NCBI RefSeq assembly: GCF_036567765.1
Contig: NZ_DATCTU010000071.1
Coordinates: forward strand, 1-64,000
Length of the DNA: 64,000 nucleotides
Direction of reading: 5' to 3'
Origin: Pseudobacteroides sp.
GTDB lineage: Bacteria > Bacillota > Clostridia > Acetivibrionales > DSM-2933
Shown here piece after piece: positions 1 through 8,939 of this stretch. The notes under the pieces were generated by a model. It was given only the letters and a program-made list of their open reading frames with translations, did not search any database and was not told the DNA's origin. The first letter of the stretch is position 1. Each line of letters starts with the position of its first letter. The translations under genes were made by a program, and so were the position numbers.

Positions 1-101
1 AGAAGGTCACACCCGTTCCCATCCCGAACACGGCAGTTAAGCTTCTTAGTGCCGACGATACTTAGACGGTCGCGTCTTGGTAAAATAGGTAGTCGCCAGA
101 T
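1..101 (+). rRNA. rrf: 5S ribosomal RNA, 3' part
   Basis: The first 101 bases match the body and 3' end of a bacterial 5S rRNA: the conserved loop around CCGAACACGG at positions 24-34 and the closing 3' strand GTCGCCAGA near position 92-100. The 5' end (roughly the first 15-20 bases) lies before the window. The gene is normally the last member of an rRNA operon, so 23S rRNA probably lies just upstream. The 3' end is set by homology and by the terminator that begins at 109. Confidence 0.93.
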
Positions 102-108
102 TTATATC

Positions 109-144
109 AGAGCCTTATGCAAATAGCATAAGGCTCTGTTTTGT
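109..144 (+). terminator. Rho-independent terminator of the rRNA operon
   Basis: A perfect 12-bp stem (AGAGCCTTATGC pairing with GCATAAGGCTCT) with a 5-base loop is followed by a T-rich run. It begins 8 bases after the 5S end, so it most likely ends the rRNA operon. Confidence 0.9.
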
Positions 145-310
145 TATACTGCAGCAGTAGCTCTTTAACATACAAAATTGTATATTTACATACTTAACTA
201 ATGGGTAATATACACAAGTATAGGTATTTAACCTATTGAATGCCAAATGTATTTAGAATACAATTGTTTAGAATATAAATATAAAATAATATTGCATAGG
301 GGGAAGTAAT

Positions 311-1454
311 GTGAAAAAGTTTTTTATTGTTCTGACTGCATCTTTAATAATGTCGGCTTTTGGAGCTGCTAATTCCTTTGCGGTAGGAAAAATAAAGGAG
401 AGTGTCTGGATATTAAGATTATAATTGATGGGAAGATGGGCATATACTCAGAGGTTCCAATAGTGCAGGACGGAAGAACTTTGCTTCCATTAAGGGTAGT
501 CTTGACAAACCTCGGTGTCCAAAATGATGATAGCCATATAGCGTGGAATCCGGATGAACAAAGTATTTTGGTGAATAAAGATTCAAAAAAATAATGTTAA
601 AAGTGGGAAATGAAAAGGCATTGGTGGATAGCTCGGAACTTACACTTGATGTTCCGCCTGTAATATATAAAAGCAGAGCTTACATACCTGCGAGATTTAT
701 TGCTGAAAGCCTTGGTAAGAAAGTGGTGTGGGATAGCGAATCAAGAATGGTCCTGATAAAAGACTTGGAGGATTACAATTATGTAAAGGAAGTTTTCAAA
801 AGGGCACAGGGAACAATGAAAGCTCTAAACAAGGTAAAGGTATATAGGAATATTGAGTCGGAAGAATCTACAGCAAAAAACAGCATATCTACCAGAATCA
901 ATATTAATTCTTAAATGGATTACAGTAATAAAATGGCCTATATGCAAATGAATATAAATGTCTGAGAAGAAAATGTGAACGTAGAAGCCTATTACGGAAA
1001 TAGTACAATTTTTACTAGAGGGCTGTTTTCAGAAGGTTGGATTAAAAACACACTTTCATCTGCTGAGTACAGCAATGTATTTAAAGAGGAAACTGTAATA
1101 GATTTTCTTGATAATGTGGATACCTTAGCTGCAGGACTTGTTATTTCCGATAAAAATAACAGTAATGAGATTATGTTAACAGGTGATATATACTATAGGA
1201 ATTATTCTGACTATAAAAGTGATGGAACTACAAACAAAGTGGAAACCGTAAATAAGTCAAATTTGAGAATTTTGATAGATAAAAATACCAGCTTTTTAAA
1301 AAACATAAATATGGAGTTTGATTGTAAAGTATCTAATGACAAAGAAAAGGAATCACTAAAAGGAAGGTCCAATATATCATTTAACGAGATAAATGGGAAT
1401 TTTCAAATAAACATTCCACAGGATGTTATAAAGACAGCAAAAGAGGAAGACTAA
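311..1454 (+). pseudogene. Decayed secreted protein with copper-amine-oxidase-like (stalk) domains
   Basis: A GTG at 311, behind GGGGGAAG, starts a signal-peptide-like stretch (MKKFFIVLTASLIMSAFGAA). The frame then breaks. Two bases appear inserted near 411 (GTC-TG-GATATT), after which a stalk domain with 'GRTLLPLRVV' can be read. One A appears lost from a 7-A run at 585-591, after which a second stalk motif, 'SRAYIPARFIAESLG', continues. In-frame stops follow at 912 (TAA) and 963 (TGA). The rest, to 1454, reads like a LolA/DUF6612-type lipid-carrier-like beta domain, though that match is weak. Such proteins normally sit outside the membrane. Four separate lesions argue for a dead gene rather than a sequencing slip, although the poly-A loss alone could be an error. 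Confidence 0.8.
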
Positions 1455-1556
1455 TCCGATATTAAAATATATTGGATTATAAATATTAATATAACTTGAT
1501 TAATGGATGGAGGGAGCTATGTGTTATAAAAACGTACAATAATTATGTAAACCGCA

Positions 1557-1585
1557 TTGACTTTTATGTGTAAATATTATATTAT
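1557..1585 (+). promoter_or_regulatory. Sigma-A-type promoter of the GntR regulator gene
   Basis: TTGACT at 1557-1562 and TATTAT at 1580-1585 are separated by 17 bases. Transcription would start near 1592, just before the palindrome at 1601-1628. Seen by eye; not mapped. Confidence 0.6.
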
Positions 1586-1600
1586 ATATATATAACTGGA

Positions 1601-1628
1601 CATATCAACATGACAACATGTAGATATG
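1601..1628. promoter_or_regulatory. Palindromic operator, probably bound by the GntR regulator
   Basis: Left arm CATATCAACATG (1601-1612) and right arm CATGTAGATATG (1617-1628) are inverted repeats with a single mismatch around a 4-base spacer. The site lies between the predicted start of transcription and the regulator's start codon, a position suited to autorepression. I found no second copy before the transporter operon at 2585. Confidence 0.6.
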
Positions 1629-1655
1629 CTATGATGTTCTATTAGGGGGATAACG

Positions 1656-2384
1656 ATGATAGGAGTGATACCAAAATACTATCTGGTTAAACAGAAAATA
1701 GTAGAGATGATTAACAACGAGGAGGTAGGACCAGACGGCATGATTCCAAGCGAAAGAGAGCTGATGAGCAGCTTTGGGATAAGTAGAATCACTGCCAAAA
1801 AGGCTATCGATGATCTTGTTAATGAAGGATATCTCTATAGGATCCAGGGCAAAGGGACATTTGTAAAAAAAGATACCCTTGACCAGGATTTGATATCAAT
1901 TACCAGTTGTACCCAAGATATTGTAAAACTAGGCATGACGCCATCAAAGCGTCTTTTGACGGCCGAAGTTATTGAGGCAGATAAGACGAGAGTAAAAAAA
2001 TTACAGCTCTCTAATGGGGAAAAGGTATTTAAAGTAAAGAGAGTCTATTATGCAAACAATGAACCTATAAACCTGACCACAACATATTTGCCATGCAAGA
2101 CATTTCCTTTAATAGAGACCTATGATTTTGGAGTGCACTCTATTTATGACATTCTTGAAAGCAAATACAATATCAGAATTACAAAGGCTACAAGGACTAT
2201 TGAAGCTGTACTGGCAGTCGATGAGGTTGCCAAGGAACTGGAGGTAAAACAAGGAGACCCTATACTCCTGTTCAGGGCTGTAACTTTTGGAATGGTAAAT
2301 GGGCGGGAGGTTCCTATAGAAACTTTTAAAAGCTTCTATAGATCCGATAAATTCAAATTTTATATTAATCAAATCCATCAATAG
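1656..2384 (+). CDS. GntR/HutC-family transcriptional regulator (UTRA domain)
   Basis: A 242-residue DNA-binding repressor of the HutC subfamily. The N-terminal winged helix (about residues 8-72) has the family signature 'IPSERELMSSFGISRITAKKAI', given here in part, with the wing 'RIQGKGTFV'. Residues about 90-235 form the UTRA effector-binding domain, which in relatives binds small metabolites such as sugar phosphates or amino-acid derivatives. The ATG at 1656 follows AGGGGGA. It sits directly upstream of a nucleoside-type ABC importer and catabolic genes on the same strand, so it probably controls them and itself through the palindrome at 1601-1628. The effector cannot be told from sequence; a nucleoside breakdown product is a reasonable guess. 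Confidence 0.9.
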   Translation: MIGVIPKYYLVKQKIVEMINNEEVGPDGMIPSERELMSSFGISRITAKKAIDDLVNEGYLYRIQGKGTFVKKDTLDQDLISITSCTQDIVKLGMTPSKRLLTAEVIEADKTRVKKLQLSNGEKVFKVKRVYYANNEPINLTTTYLPCKTFPLIETYDFGVHSIYDILESKYNIRITKATRTIEAVLAVDEVAKELEVKQGDPILLFRAVTFGMVNGREVPIETFKSFYRSDKFKFYINQIHQ

Positions 2385-2435
2385 CATCTTAACACAATAC
2401 ATTAATGCAATACCAAGGACACGTCAGGTAAAAGG

Positions 2436-2570
2436 TATAATTTGCCACGGCTTAGTTTTTTGCACCCAAAAAAAGCTTAAGAAGTGGTTCTTTATAAGGA
2501 GTCTTAATGTCGCGGCTAAGACTTCGCTACTAACAAATATAAAATTCATCAAATCATCAAAACTGAATCA
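2436..2570 (+). promoter_or_regulatory. Promoter -10 and structured leader of the transporter operon
   Basis: TATAAT at 2436-2441 has no good -35 box, which suggests a regulated start. The following leader can fold: CCAC (from 2444) with GTGG (2493-2496) encloses a TTTTTT/AAAAAA hairpin (loop GCACCC), and CTTAG near 2451 can instead pair with CTAAG near 2516. It does not match the conserved core of the purine riboswitch. A riboswitch or attenuator is possible but unproven. Confidence 0.3.
2507..2533 (+). CDS. Possible 8-codon leader peptide
   Basis: AAGGAG is followed, after a normal spacing, by ATG at 2507 and codons for MSRLRLRY, then TAA. The reading frame lies inside the foldable leader upstream of the transporter operon and is rich in Arg and Leu. 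It could be a translated attenuator, or chance. Confidence 0.25.
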   Translation: MSRLRLRY

Positions 2571-2584
2571 GAGGAGTGGTCGAC

Positions 2585-3760
2585 ATGGGAAAAATGAAAT
2601 TTGCAAGAAAGGTGTCGTTTTTACTTGTAATTGTTATGTTAGCTTCTATGCTTTTCACAGGTTGCTCTACCAAAACAAATGATTTAGGAATTGCACTTAT
2701 CACTTCTGCAGCAGGACCAAACGACAAGGGATATAACCAATCTGCAGTTGAGGGATTGGAAAAAGTCAAAAATGAATTAGGTATAGATTATAAAGTGGTA
2801 GAAACTCAAGACATTCCGGGAAGCCTGTCACAGCTGGCCGGTGCCGGATATAAACTAATTTTCAGTTTGGAGTACAATTTTGATGCTCTTATTAAAGGTG
2901 TGGGTGGAAACAAGCCGATTGCAGAACAGTACCCAGATACAACCTTTGTTATATTCAATGATAATCCAAATGTAAATGAGGATGGTAGTGTAAAACATAA
3001 AAACGTTGTTTCAGTTCTATTTGATGTTCATGAAGCATCATTTATTGCTGGTGCTTTGAGTGCCCTTGTAAATGAAAATGCTTCTAGTCTGTTTAATACC
3101 TCGGACTATGCCTTTACCTCAGGGGATGCGGGAAGAAAGGTTGGTTTCCTTGGAGGAACAAAGTCAAACGGTATTACAGTATTTGGTTATGGTTATGCAG
3201 AAGGAATTAACTATATAGCAAAAGAGCTGGGGGTAAAATATACATTCTACAGTGATTATAATGCCGGCTTCAGCGATTCTGCCGCTGGTGCAACAAAAGC
3301 AAACACATATTATTCCGACGGTGCAAATATTGTCTATGCAGTAGCAGGGGCTGTCGGCGACGGAGTTACTGCTAAGGCCAAGGAAATTAAAAAACTTGCG
3401 ATAGAGGTTGATGCAAACAAAGATAACAATCAACCCGGGTATATATTGACAAGTGTATTAAAAAATACAGAAGTACCTGTTTATGAAATTTCAAAGCACT
3501 TCAACGAACAAACCATGGATAAGGTTAACGGGCAGGTTTTAAACTATAACCTTGCATCCGGAGCAACAGGAATTACCGATCTGAGTGTAATAGAAAGCAA
3601 AATCAAACCTGATGGAAAAGCCAAGTGGGATGAGATCAAAGCACAGATCAAAGCTGTGTCAGGAAAGATAGGTAGCGGTGAAATCAAGGTCACAAATGCC
3701 CAAGCAGGTGAAAGCTTTGACAAATCAAAACTTACAAATCTTAATATGCCAAACGACTGA
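2585..3760 (+). CDS. BMP-family nucleoside-binding lipoprotein of an ABC importer
   Basis: Solute-binding protein of the BMP (basic membrane protein)/PnrA family, which binds purine or pyrimidine nucleosides outside the membrane and delivers them to a dedicated ABC importer. A lipoprotein signal peptide ends in the lipobox 'LFTGC' (Cys about residue 27). The mature part has the BMP pattern, with 'AAGPNDKGYNQSAVEG' near the start and 'VLFDVHEASFIAGALSA' in the middle. The ATG at 2585 is preferred over an upstream in-frame GTG at 2576 because GAGGAG (2571-2576) is well spaced for it. It is first in an operon with the ATPase and two permeases that follow. The sequence alone does not say which nucleoside it takes. 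Confidence 0.92.
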   Translation: MGKMKFARKVSFLLVIVMLASMLFTGCSTKTNDLGIALITSAAGPNDKGYNQSAVEGLEKVKNELGIDYKVVETQDIPGSLSQLAGAGYKLIFSLEYNFDALIKGVGGNKPIAEQYPDTTFVIFNDNPNVNEDGSVKHKNVVSVLFDVHEASFIAGALSALVNENASSLFNTSDYAFTSGDAGRKVGFLGGTKSNGITVFGYGYAEGINYIAKELGVKYTFYSDYNAGFSDSAAGATKANTYYSDGANIVYAVAGAVGDGVTAKAKEIKKLAIEVDANKDNNQPGYILTSVLKNTEVPVYEISKHFNEQTMDKVNGQVLNYNLASGATGITDLSVIESKIKPDGKAKWDEIKAQIKAVSGKIGSGEIKVTNAQAGESFDKSKLTNLNMPND

Positions 3761-3795
3761 TAAATTAAAAATCAAACAGAATGAAGGCGGTAAAT

Positions 3796-5343
3796 ATGTA
3801 CGCAATCGAAGCTGTTAATTTAACAAAAAAATATGGCGATTTTGTTGCCAATGAAGATATAAATATCTCCATTGGACAAGGCGAAATTACTGCAATAGTC
3901 GGTGAGAACGGAGCCGGAAAAACAACTCTTATGAACATGTTCTTTGGGCTTCAGCATCCGACCAGCGGAGAACTGAGAGTACAGGGCAGGCCGGTTTCCT
4001 TTAACTCTTCATTGGATGCTATAACCTGCGGATTAGGGATGGTGCACCAGCATTTTAAGCTGGTGCCCAGCCTCACCGTTTTTGAAAATATTCTTCTGGG
4101 TACCGAAATAAAAAAGGATATAAAAATATCAGGTAAACTAATCTTCAAAAGCCCAATAATTGACCGTAAGCAGGAAAGAAAGACTGTACAAAAGCTGATT
4201 GATGATTACAAGTTCGAACTCAATGCTGATGACGCTGTGGAAAACATTTCAATTGGAGCCAAGCAAAGAGTGGAAATACTGAAAATGCTGTACCGTAATG
4301 TTGATATTCTTATATTTGACGAACCAACAGCTGTCCTGACTCCACAGGAAGTGGATGAGCTGCTTATAAGCTTCAAGGAACTTAAAAAACAGGGCAAAAC
4401 AATTATTTTGATTACACACAAGCTCAGAGAAGTGATGGAAGTCAGTGACAAGGTAGTAGTTATAAAACGCGGCAGAGTTGTCGGAAGCAGAGTTACAAAA
4501 GAAACCAATGCAGCTGAAATAGCTAAAATGATGGTTGGGCGGGAAGTTATTCTCAATGTAAATAAGGAAGAAAAGGATATCTGCCAAAACAAGGTTGTAT
4601 ATTGTGTTAAAAATCTATGTACAGAAAATAATTTTGGCAAGAAAGTTCTTGATAATATATATTTTGAAATAAAAGAAGGGGAAATCCTCGGGGTTGCAGG
4701 TGTTGAGGGCAACGGACAAAGTGAACTGGTCAGAGTGCTTTCAGGTCTGATGAAAGCTACCGAAGGCTCGGTTTACCTTTATGGCAGGGATATAACCAAT
4801 AAGTGGCCTGCAGAGCTCCGTTCGTCGGGTATTGGAATAGTACCTGAGGACAGGTACGCCCAAGGCCTTTGCAAAGATATGACTATATCGGACAATTTGA
4901 TAGCAGGTTATCATAATAACGAAAAACTGTGCAGAAAAGGCCTTTTATTAAAACAGGAAATTGAAAAGGTAAGCGACAGACTAATTGAAAAATACGACAT
5001 CAGAATAGCTGAAAGAAACGGTAATGTTTCGCAGTTGTCGGGAGGAAATGCCCAAAAGATAATAGTAGCAAGGGAATTTGACTCAAATCCGGATATGCTC
5101 ATAGTAAGTCAGCCTACCCGTGGTGTGGATATAGGTTCCATAGAATTTATTCATAAGAAGATTCTGGGCTTAAGAGATGAGAACAAGGCAATTTTGCTTG
5201 TCTCCAGTGAACTCAGCGAAATAATGAATCTGAGTGACAGAATTATAGTTATGTACAAAGGGAGAATTGTAGGAGAGGTAAAGGGTAAGAACGCAGACAG
5301 TGAGAAAATAGGACTGATGATGGCTGGTTTGGCTGTAGAATAA
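3796..5343 (+). CDS. Nucleoside ABC importer, duplicated ATP-binding subunit
   Basis: A protein of about 515 residues with two complete ABC ATPase halves in one chain, the arrangement of sugar and nucleoside importers (RbsA/MglA/NupA type). The first half has Walker A 'GENGAGKTT' and Walker B 'ILIFDEPTAVLTP'; the second has a degenerate Walker A ('GVEGNGQSE'), the signature 'LSGGNAQK' and a final 'QPTRGVD'. A degenerate second site is normal for this family. The start at ATG 3796 is chosen over ATG 3781 because GAAGGCGG lies just before it. Together with the permeases at 5389 and 6500 and the BMP lipoprotein at 2585 it forms a complete importer. Confidence 0.93.
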   Translation: MYAIEAVNLTKKYGDFVANEDINISIGQGEITAIVGENGAGKTTLMNMFFGLQHPTSGELRVQGRPVSFNSSLDAITCGLGMVHQHFKLVPSLTVFENILLGTEIKKDIKISGKLIFKSPIIDRKQERKTVQKLIDDYKFELNADDAVENISIGAKQRVEILKMLYRNVDILIFDEPTAVLTPQEVDELLISFKELKKQGKTIILITHKLREVMEVSDKVVVIKRGRVVGSRVTKETNAAEIAKMMVGREVILNVNKEEKDICQNKVVYCVKNLCTENNFGKKVLDNIYFEIKEGEILGVAGVEGNGQSELVRVLSGLMKATEGSVYLYGRDITNKWPAELRSSGIGIVPEDRYAQGLCKDMTISDNLIAGYHNNEKLCRKGLLLKQEIEKVSDRLIEKYDIRIAERNGNVSQLSGGNAQKIIVAREFDSNPDMLIVSQPTRGVDIGSIEFIHKKILGLRDENKAILLVSSELSEIMNLSDRIIVMYKGRIVGEVKGKNADSEKIGLMMAGLAVE

Positions 5344-5388
5344 GAGGAGTAGTGTGAAAGAATAGTTTTGCAGCGAATGGAGATTATT

Positions 5389-6474
5389 ATGAAAAACCAC
5401 AGTTCAATTCTAAAAAGTATATATAATGTTTTGTTTCCGGTGCTCAGTGCCCTCTTTCTGGGAGGAATAATAATAGCTGTAATAGGCGAGAACCCTTTTT
5501 CCACTTATTCCATAATGATCCAGAAATCTCTTTTCAGTGTCAATGGTCTGCTTAAAACCTTGCACTTTGCAGCTCCTTTGATATTGACGGGGCTTGCGAT
5601 CGCCATTACCTTCAAGGCGAATATTTTTAATATGGGTGTTGAAGGACAGGCAGTGCTTGGTGCATTTTTTGCCGGAGTGGTAGGCTTCAGTGTAAAAGGG
5701 TTTCCACCTTTATTCCATATTACCTTATGCATTTTGACAGGTATTGCTGTAGGTATGCTTTTTGCACTTATTCCTGCTATTCTTAAGGCTTACTTCAATG
5801 TAAATGAAATGGTTGTAACTCTTATGCTCAACTATGTGGTGGTGGAAATAGTCAAGTTTTTATCACAGGGGGTATTTAAGGATCCCAGCTCAGGATATGT
5901 ATCAACCTATCCTATTTTGGAAAGTGCAATGTTTAAAAAGATATTTAATTCCGATCTGACAATATTTTTCTTTATAGCACTTATTGTATTTGGAATCATG
6001 TATGTTGTTTTTAAACATTCAAAGCTTGGATATGAAGTAACCGCCATAGGAAAAAATCCTGAGTTTTCAGAAGCAACGGGTATGAAGGTAAGTAAGAAAA
6101 TTATGGTTATCATGCTTATAAGCGGAGCAATAAGCGGTCTTGCCGGTGCAGGTTTCCTTATGAGCGAGAAATTCCGATTTACTCTTGATTTCTCCGGAAG
6201 TCCGGGACTGGGATGGGATGGGATGCTGATTGCACTTCTTGGAAGTCATAATCCTGTTGGAATTCTTATTGCCGCCATATTCTATGCAGCATTGAAAACC
6301 GGAAGCGATTATATCAGTGTTTTTACAAATGTTCCAAAAGATATTGTTGGGGTTATCCAGGGTATTATGATACTTTTACTTTCTGTAAAGTTTTTGAACA
6401 GTAATTTGGATTTAGCCGGAAAATTAAAAGCCATATGGAAAAAGTCCAAAAGCAGAGAGCATAAGGCTTTGTAA
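5389..6474 (+). CDS. Nucleoside ABC importer permease 1
   Basis: Integral membrane subunit of the BPD_transp_2 (RbsC/NupP-like) family, about 361 residues with eight to ten hydrophobic segments. It carries the family stretch 'NIFNMGVEGQAVLGAF' and the conserved 'GKNPEFSEATGMKV' loop that contacts the ATPase. The ATG at 5389 is chosen because TGGAG lies 7 bases before it; earlier in-frame starts at 5368 and 5377 lack a site. It is paired with a second, shorter permease immediately downstream, as in known BMP-type nucleoside importers. Confidence 0.92.
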   Translation: MKNHSSILKSIYNVLFPVLSALFLGGIIIAVIGENPFSTYSIMIQKSLFSVNGLLKTLHFAAPLILTGLAIAITFKANIFNMGVEGQAVLGAFFAGVVGFSVKGFPPLFHITLCILTGIAVGMLFALIPAILKAYFNVNEMVVTLMLNYVVVEIVKFLSQGVFKDPSSGYVSTYPILESAMFKKIFNSDLTIFFFIALIVFGIMYVVFKHSKLGYEVTAIGKNPEFSEATGMKVSKKIMVIMLISGAISGLAGAGFLMSEKFRFTLDFSGSPGLGWDGMLIALLGSHNPVGILIAAIFYAALKTGSDYISVFTNVPKDIVGVIQGIMILLLSVKFLNSNLDLAGKLKAIWKKSKSREHKAL

Positions 6475-6499
6475 CTTTAATAAACAGAGGTAAATAATT

Positions 6500-7417
6500 A
6501 TGAATTTATTGAGTAACATTTTATACGACATGATCTATCACAGTGCCCCGCTTATCCTGGCTGTGCTGGGTGGACTGTTTGCACACAAGGCAAATGTCCT
6601 TAATATTGGGCTGGAGGGAATGATGCTCATGGGTGCCTTCAGCAGTACACTTTTTGTCATGATTACGGGTAATTTGTGGATTGGAGTTTTATTAAGCGTC
6701 TTCTGTACCTTGATACTTGGATTGATATTCTCATTTTTCGGGATAACGATGAAGAGCAACTTCATCATTACTGGTTTTGGTATAAATATATTTGTTCTAG
6801 CCTTAAGCTCCTTCCTTCTAAAGTATTTGCGGATGGCCAATATTAATGTAAGCTCCATTGTTAATGTAACAAACCTAAAGATCAATATTCCGATTATTAA
6901 GGACATACCCATAGCAGGCAGTCTTTTAAGCGGGCATACTGTTATTACCTATATCAGCTTCATACTCATACTTGTTGTATCAATTGTAATGTACAAAACA
7001 AAGTTTGGCGTATATGTCAGAGTTGTAGGGGAAAATGAAGAAGCAGCAAAGTCAGTTGGTATCAACAGTGCTGCTATCAAATATACAGCAGTACTCATCG
7101 GGGCCGCTCTTTGTGCTCTGGCCGGAGCAAATCTGGCAGTTGAAAGAATGGCACTGTTTACAAATAATATGACGGCCGGCAGAGGATTTATTGCCATAGC
7201 AGCAATATACTGCGGCGGAGCCAAGCCCGTTAAGTCAAGTATTTATGCCATTATTTTCGGGCTGGCAAAATCCCTGGCCATAAATCTGGCTCTGTTTGCC
7301 GGACCTGTTTCAGGACTGTTTGAAATTGTACCTTACCTTATGATTGTTATAGTACTGTTTGCAGTTTCGGCAGTTGAAGCCCGTCGTACCAAGATAAGGG
7401 GGTTTAAACTTGAATAA
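6500..7417 (+). CDS. Nucleoside ABC importer permease 2
   Basis: Second membrane subunit (305 residues, BPD_transp_2 family, NupQ-like). It shows 'NVLNIGLEGMMLMGAFSS' near residue 35-50 and the coupling loop 'VGENEEAAKSVGINSAA'. Hydrophobic segments run through the whole length. AGAGG lies upstream of the ATG. Its 3' end overlaps the next gene by 8 bases, which indicates translational coupling of transport with the catabolic enzymes. Confidence 0.92.
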   Translation: MNLLSNILYDMIYHSAPLILAVLGGLFAHKANVLNIGLEGMMLMGAFSSTLFVMITGNLWIGVLLSVFCTLILGLIFSFFGITMKSNFIITGFGINIFVLALSSFLLKYLRMANINVSSIVNVTNLKINIPIIKDIPIAGSLLSGHTVITYISFILILVVSIVMYKTKFGVYVRVVGENEEAAKSVGINSAAIKYTAVLIGAALCALAGANLAVERMALFTNNMTAGRGFIAIAAIYCGGAKPVKSSIYAIIFGLAKSLAINLALFAGPVSGLFEIVPYLMIVIVLFAVSAVEARRTKIRGFKLE

Positions 7418-7979
7418 TTCAGCACTCATAATTGTTGACATGGTAAAGGATTATACAGACCCGGAAGGACTGGTATTCTACCCTCAGAACCGTGAAATCC
7501 TGCCAAGGATAAAACATGTGCTTGAGGAATGCAGGAAACACGGTATTCTTGTAATTTTTCTTCAGCACAGTTATAGAAGCGACAAATTTGATAAGAATCT
7601 TGCAAATATGCGTCCCAACTGTATTGAAGGTACAGGAGGAGATTCCATTGATCCAATGCTGGAGGTGGACCCTGTCAAGGATTATGTGATTAAAAAAAGA
7701 CGTTACAGCGGCTTTGTAGGAACTGACCTTGATATGGTCTTAAGGGAAAACGGTATAAAAAATCTGATCATAACAGGAACCAAAACAAATTGCTGCATAC
7801 GTGCTACAGTCACAGATGCCTATAACCTGGACTACCTTCCGATAGTGGTGTCCGACTGTGTAGCCACCAACGATGAAACCGTAAATCAGGTTCATTTATC
7901 GGATATTAAAAAGTATCTTGGTAAAGTTGTGACTTCACAGGAGCTTTTTGACAATCTGGATAAAGGAGAGATGGTCTGA
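7410..7979 (+). CDS. Isochorismatase-family cysteine hydrolase
   Basis: A 189-residue hydrolase of the isochorismatase/nicotinamidase superfamily. The catalytic triad is visible: Asp10 in 'IIVDMVKDY', Lys96 in 'VIKKRRYSGF', and Cys129 in 'TGTKTNCCIRAT'. Members cleave amide or carbamoyl bonds; nicotinamidase and RutB-type ureidoacrylate hydrolases are relatives. The start is TTG at 7410, behind AAGGGGG and inside the permease gene; the first ATG would remove the catalytic Asp. The position between a nucleoside importer and a nucleoside phosphorylase suggests action on a base or a base-derived amide, but the substrate is not known. Confidence 0.88.
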   Translation: MNNSALIIVDMVKDYTDPEGLVFYPQNREILPRIKHVLEECRKHGILVIFLQHSYRSDKFDKNLANMRPNCIEGTGGDSIDPMLEVDPVKDYVIKKRRYSGFVGTDLDMVLRENGIKNLIITGTKTNCCIRATVTDAYNLDYLPIVVSDCVATNDETVNQVHLSDIKKYLGKVVTSQELFDNLDKGEMV

Positions 7980-8932
7980 TGAAATACGATGTATTAGTAA
8001 ATGGATATGTCAGTCTGGACAGGATAATCAGAACCTCTGCCCCGTTGAGATACGGTTATACATCTCTTATTGAAAACAGCGACAACGCTCGTATTCAATA
8101 TGGGGGATGTTCGACAAATATTGCCTATGTGATGGCGAAATTAAATATGAAGGTGCTTCCTCTCATCAGAGTGGGAGGAGATGACTATATTGAGACAGGC
8201 TTCTATGATCATCTGAGAAATGCAGGAGTATGCATGGATGCTGTTGAAATCGTTCCAGATGAGACAACTTCAAATTGTTATCTCATTGCGGATTCAGAGA
8301 ATAATCACGTTACAATCTTTTATCCAGGAGCAATGGACAAAAAGTATGCAAAAGAGATGGACCCCGGTTTTTTTAAAGAGGCCCGCATAGGCATCATGAC
8401 CGTGGGTTCCTATGAAGACAACTCGGAATTTTATAGACAGTGCAGAGCCCAAAATGTGCCCTTGGTTTTTGGAATGAAATGTGATTATGACGCCTTCCCG
8501 GAGAATTTTTTCAAGGAAGTCCTGCTGTACAGCAAAATTATATTCTGCAACGAATGTGAACGTGGAGAAATACAAAGAATTTTCGGGTTGAAGGATATCA
8601 CAGAACTTTTTGAAAAGGGAAATGCAGAAATAATTGTCACCACCCTGGGTAAGAAGGGAAGTATTTATTACCATAAGACAGAAGACTGTATCATATCAGG
8701 ACATATAACTGCTGCAGAGTTTGGCAGGGTGGTGGATACCATCGGCTCAGGAGATGCGTTCATGTCAGGTTTTCTATACGGCTATCTGAAAGGAAGAGGT
8801 GTCAGAGACTGCTGCAGTCTTGGGAGTGTTCTTTCTTCGTTTATTATAGAGAAAGTAGGCTGTACTACCAATGCACCTGATGAAGAAACATTTCTCAAAC
8901 GTTTTAACGAATTTATAAAGGGAGAAGAGTGA
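7979..8932 (+). CDS. PfkB-family sugar or nucleoside kinase
   Basis: A 317-residue ribokinase-fold kinase that transfers phosphate from ATP to a sugar or nucleoside hydroxyl. The N-terminal signature 'GGCSTNIAYVMAKLN' binds substrate and the C-terminal 'DTIGSGDAFMSGFLYGYL' provides the catalytic Asp and anion hole. The ATG overlaps the upstream stop (TGATG), so the two genes are coupled. In context it could phosphorylate ribose, a modified pentose or the nucleoside itself. It is not clearly closer to ribokinase, PsuK or nucleoside kinases by eye. Confidence 0.88.
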   Translation: MKYDVLVNGYVSLDRIIRTSAPLRYGYTSLIENSDNARIQYGGCSTNIAYVMAKLNMKVLPLIRVGGDDYIETGFYDHLRNAGVCMDAVEIVPDETTSNCYLIADSENNHVTIFYPGAMDKKYAKEMDPGFFKEARIGIMTVGSYEDNSEFYRQCRAQNVPLVFGMKCDYDAFPENFFKEVLLYSKIIFCNECERGEIQRIFGLKDITELFEKGNAEIIVTTLGKKGSIYYHKTEDCIISGHITAAEFGRVVDTIGSGDAFMSGFLYGYLKGRGVRDCCSLGSVLSSFIIEKVGCTTNAPDEETFLKRFNEFIKGEE

Positions 8933-8939
8933 GAATGCC

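Noticed and set aside
1519..1542. Seven-residue reading frame (MCYKNVQ) behind GGAGGGAG
   Set aside because: It precedes the GntR promoter, is not near a regulated gene start, and probably belongs to the decayed region before it.
2436..2570. Purine riboswitch upstream of the nucleoside importer
   Set aside because: The context is right, but the conserved junction sequences of the purine aptamer are not there.
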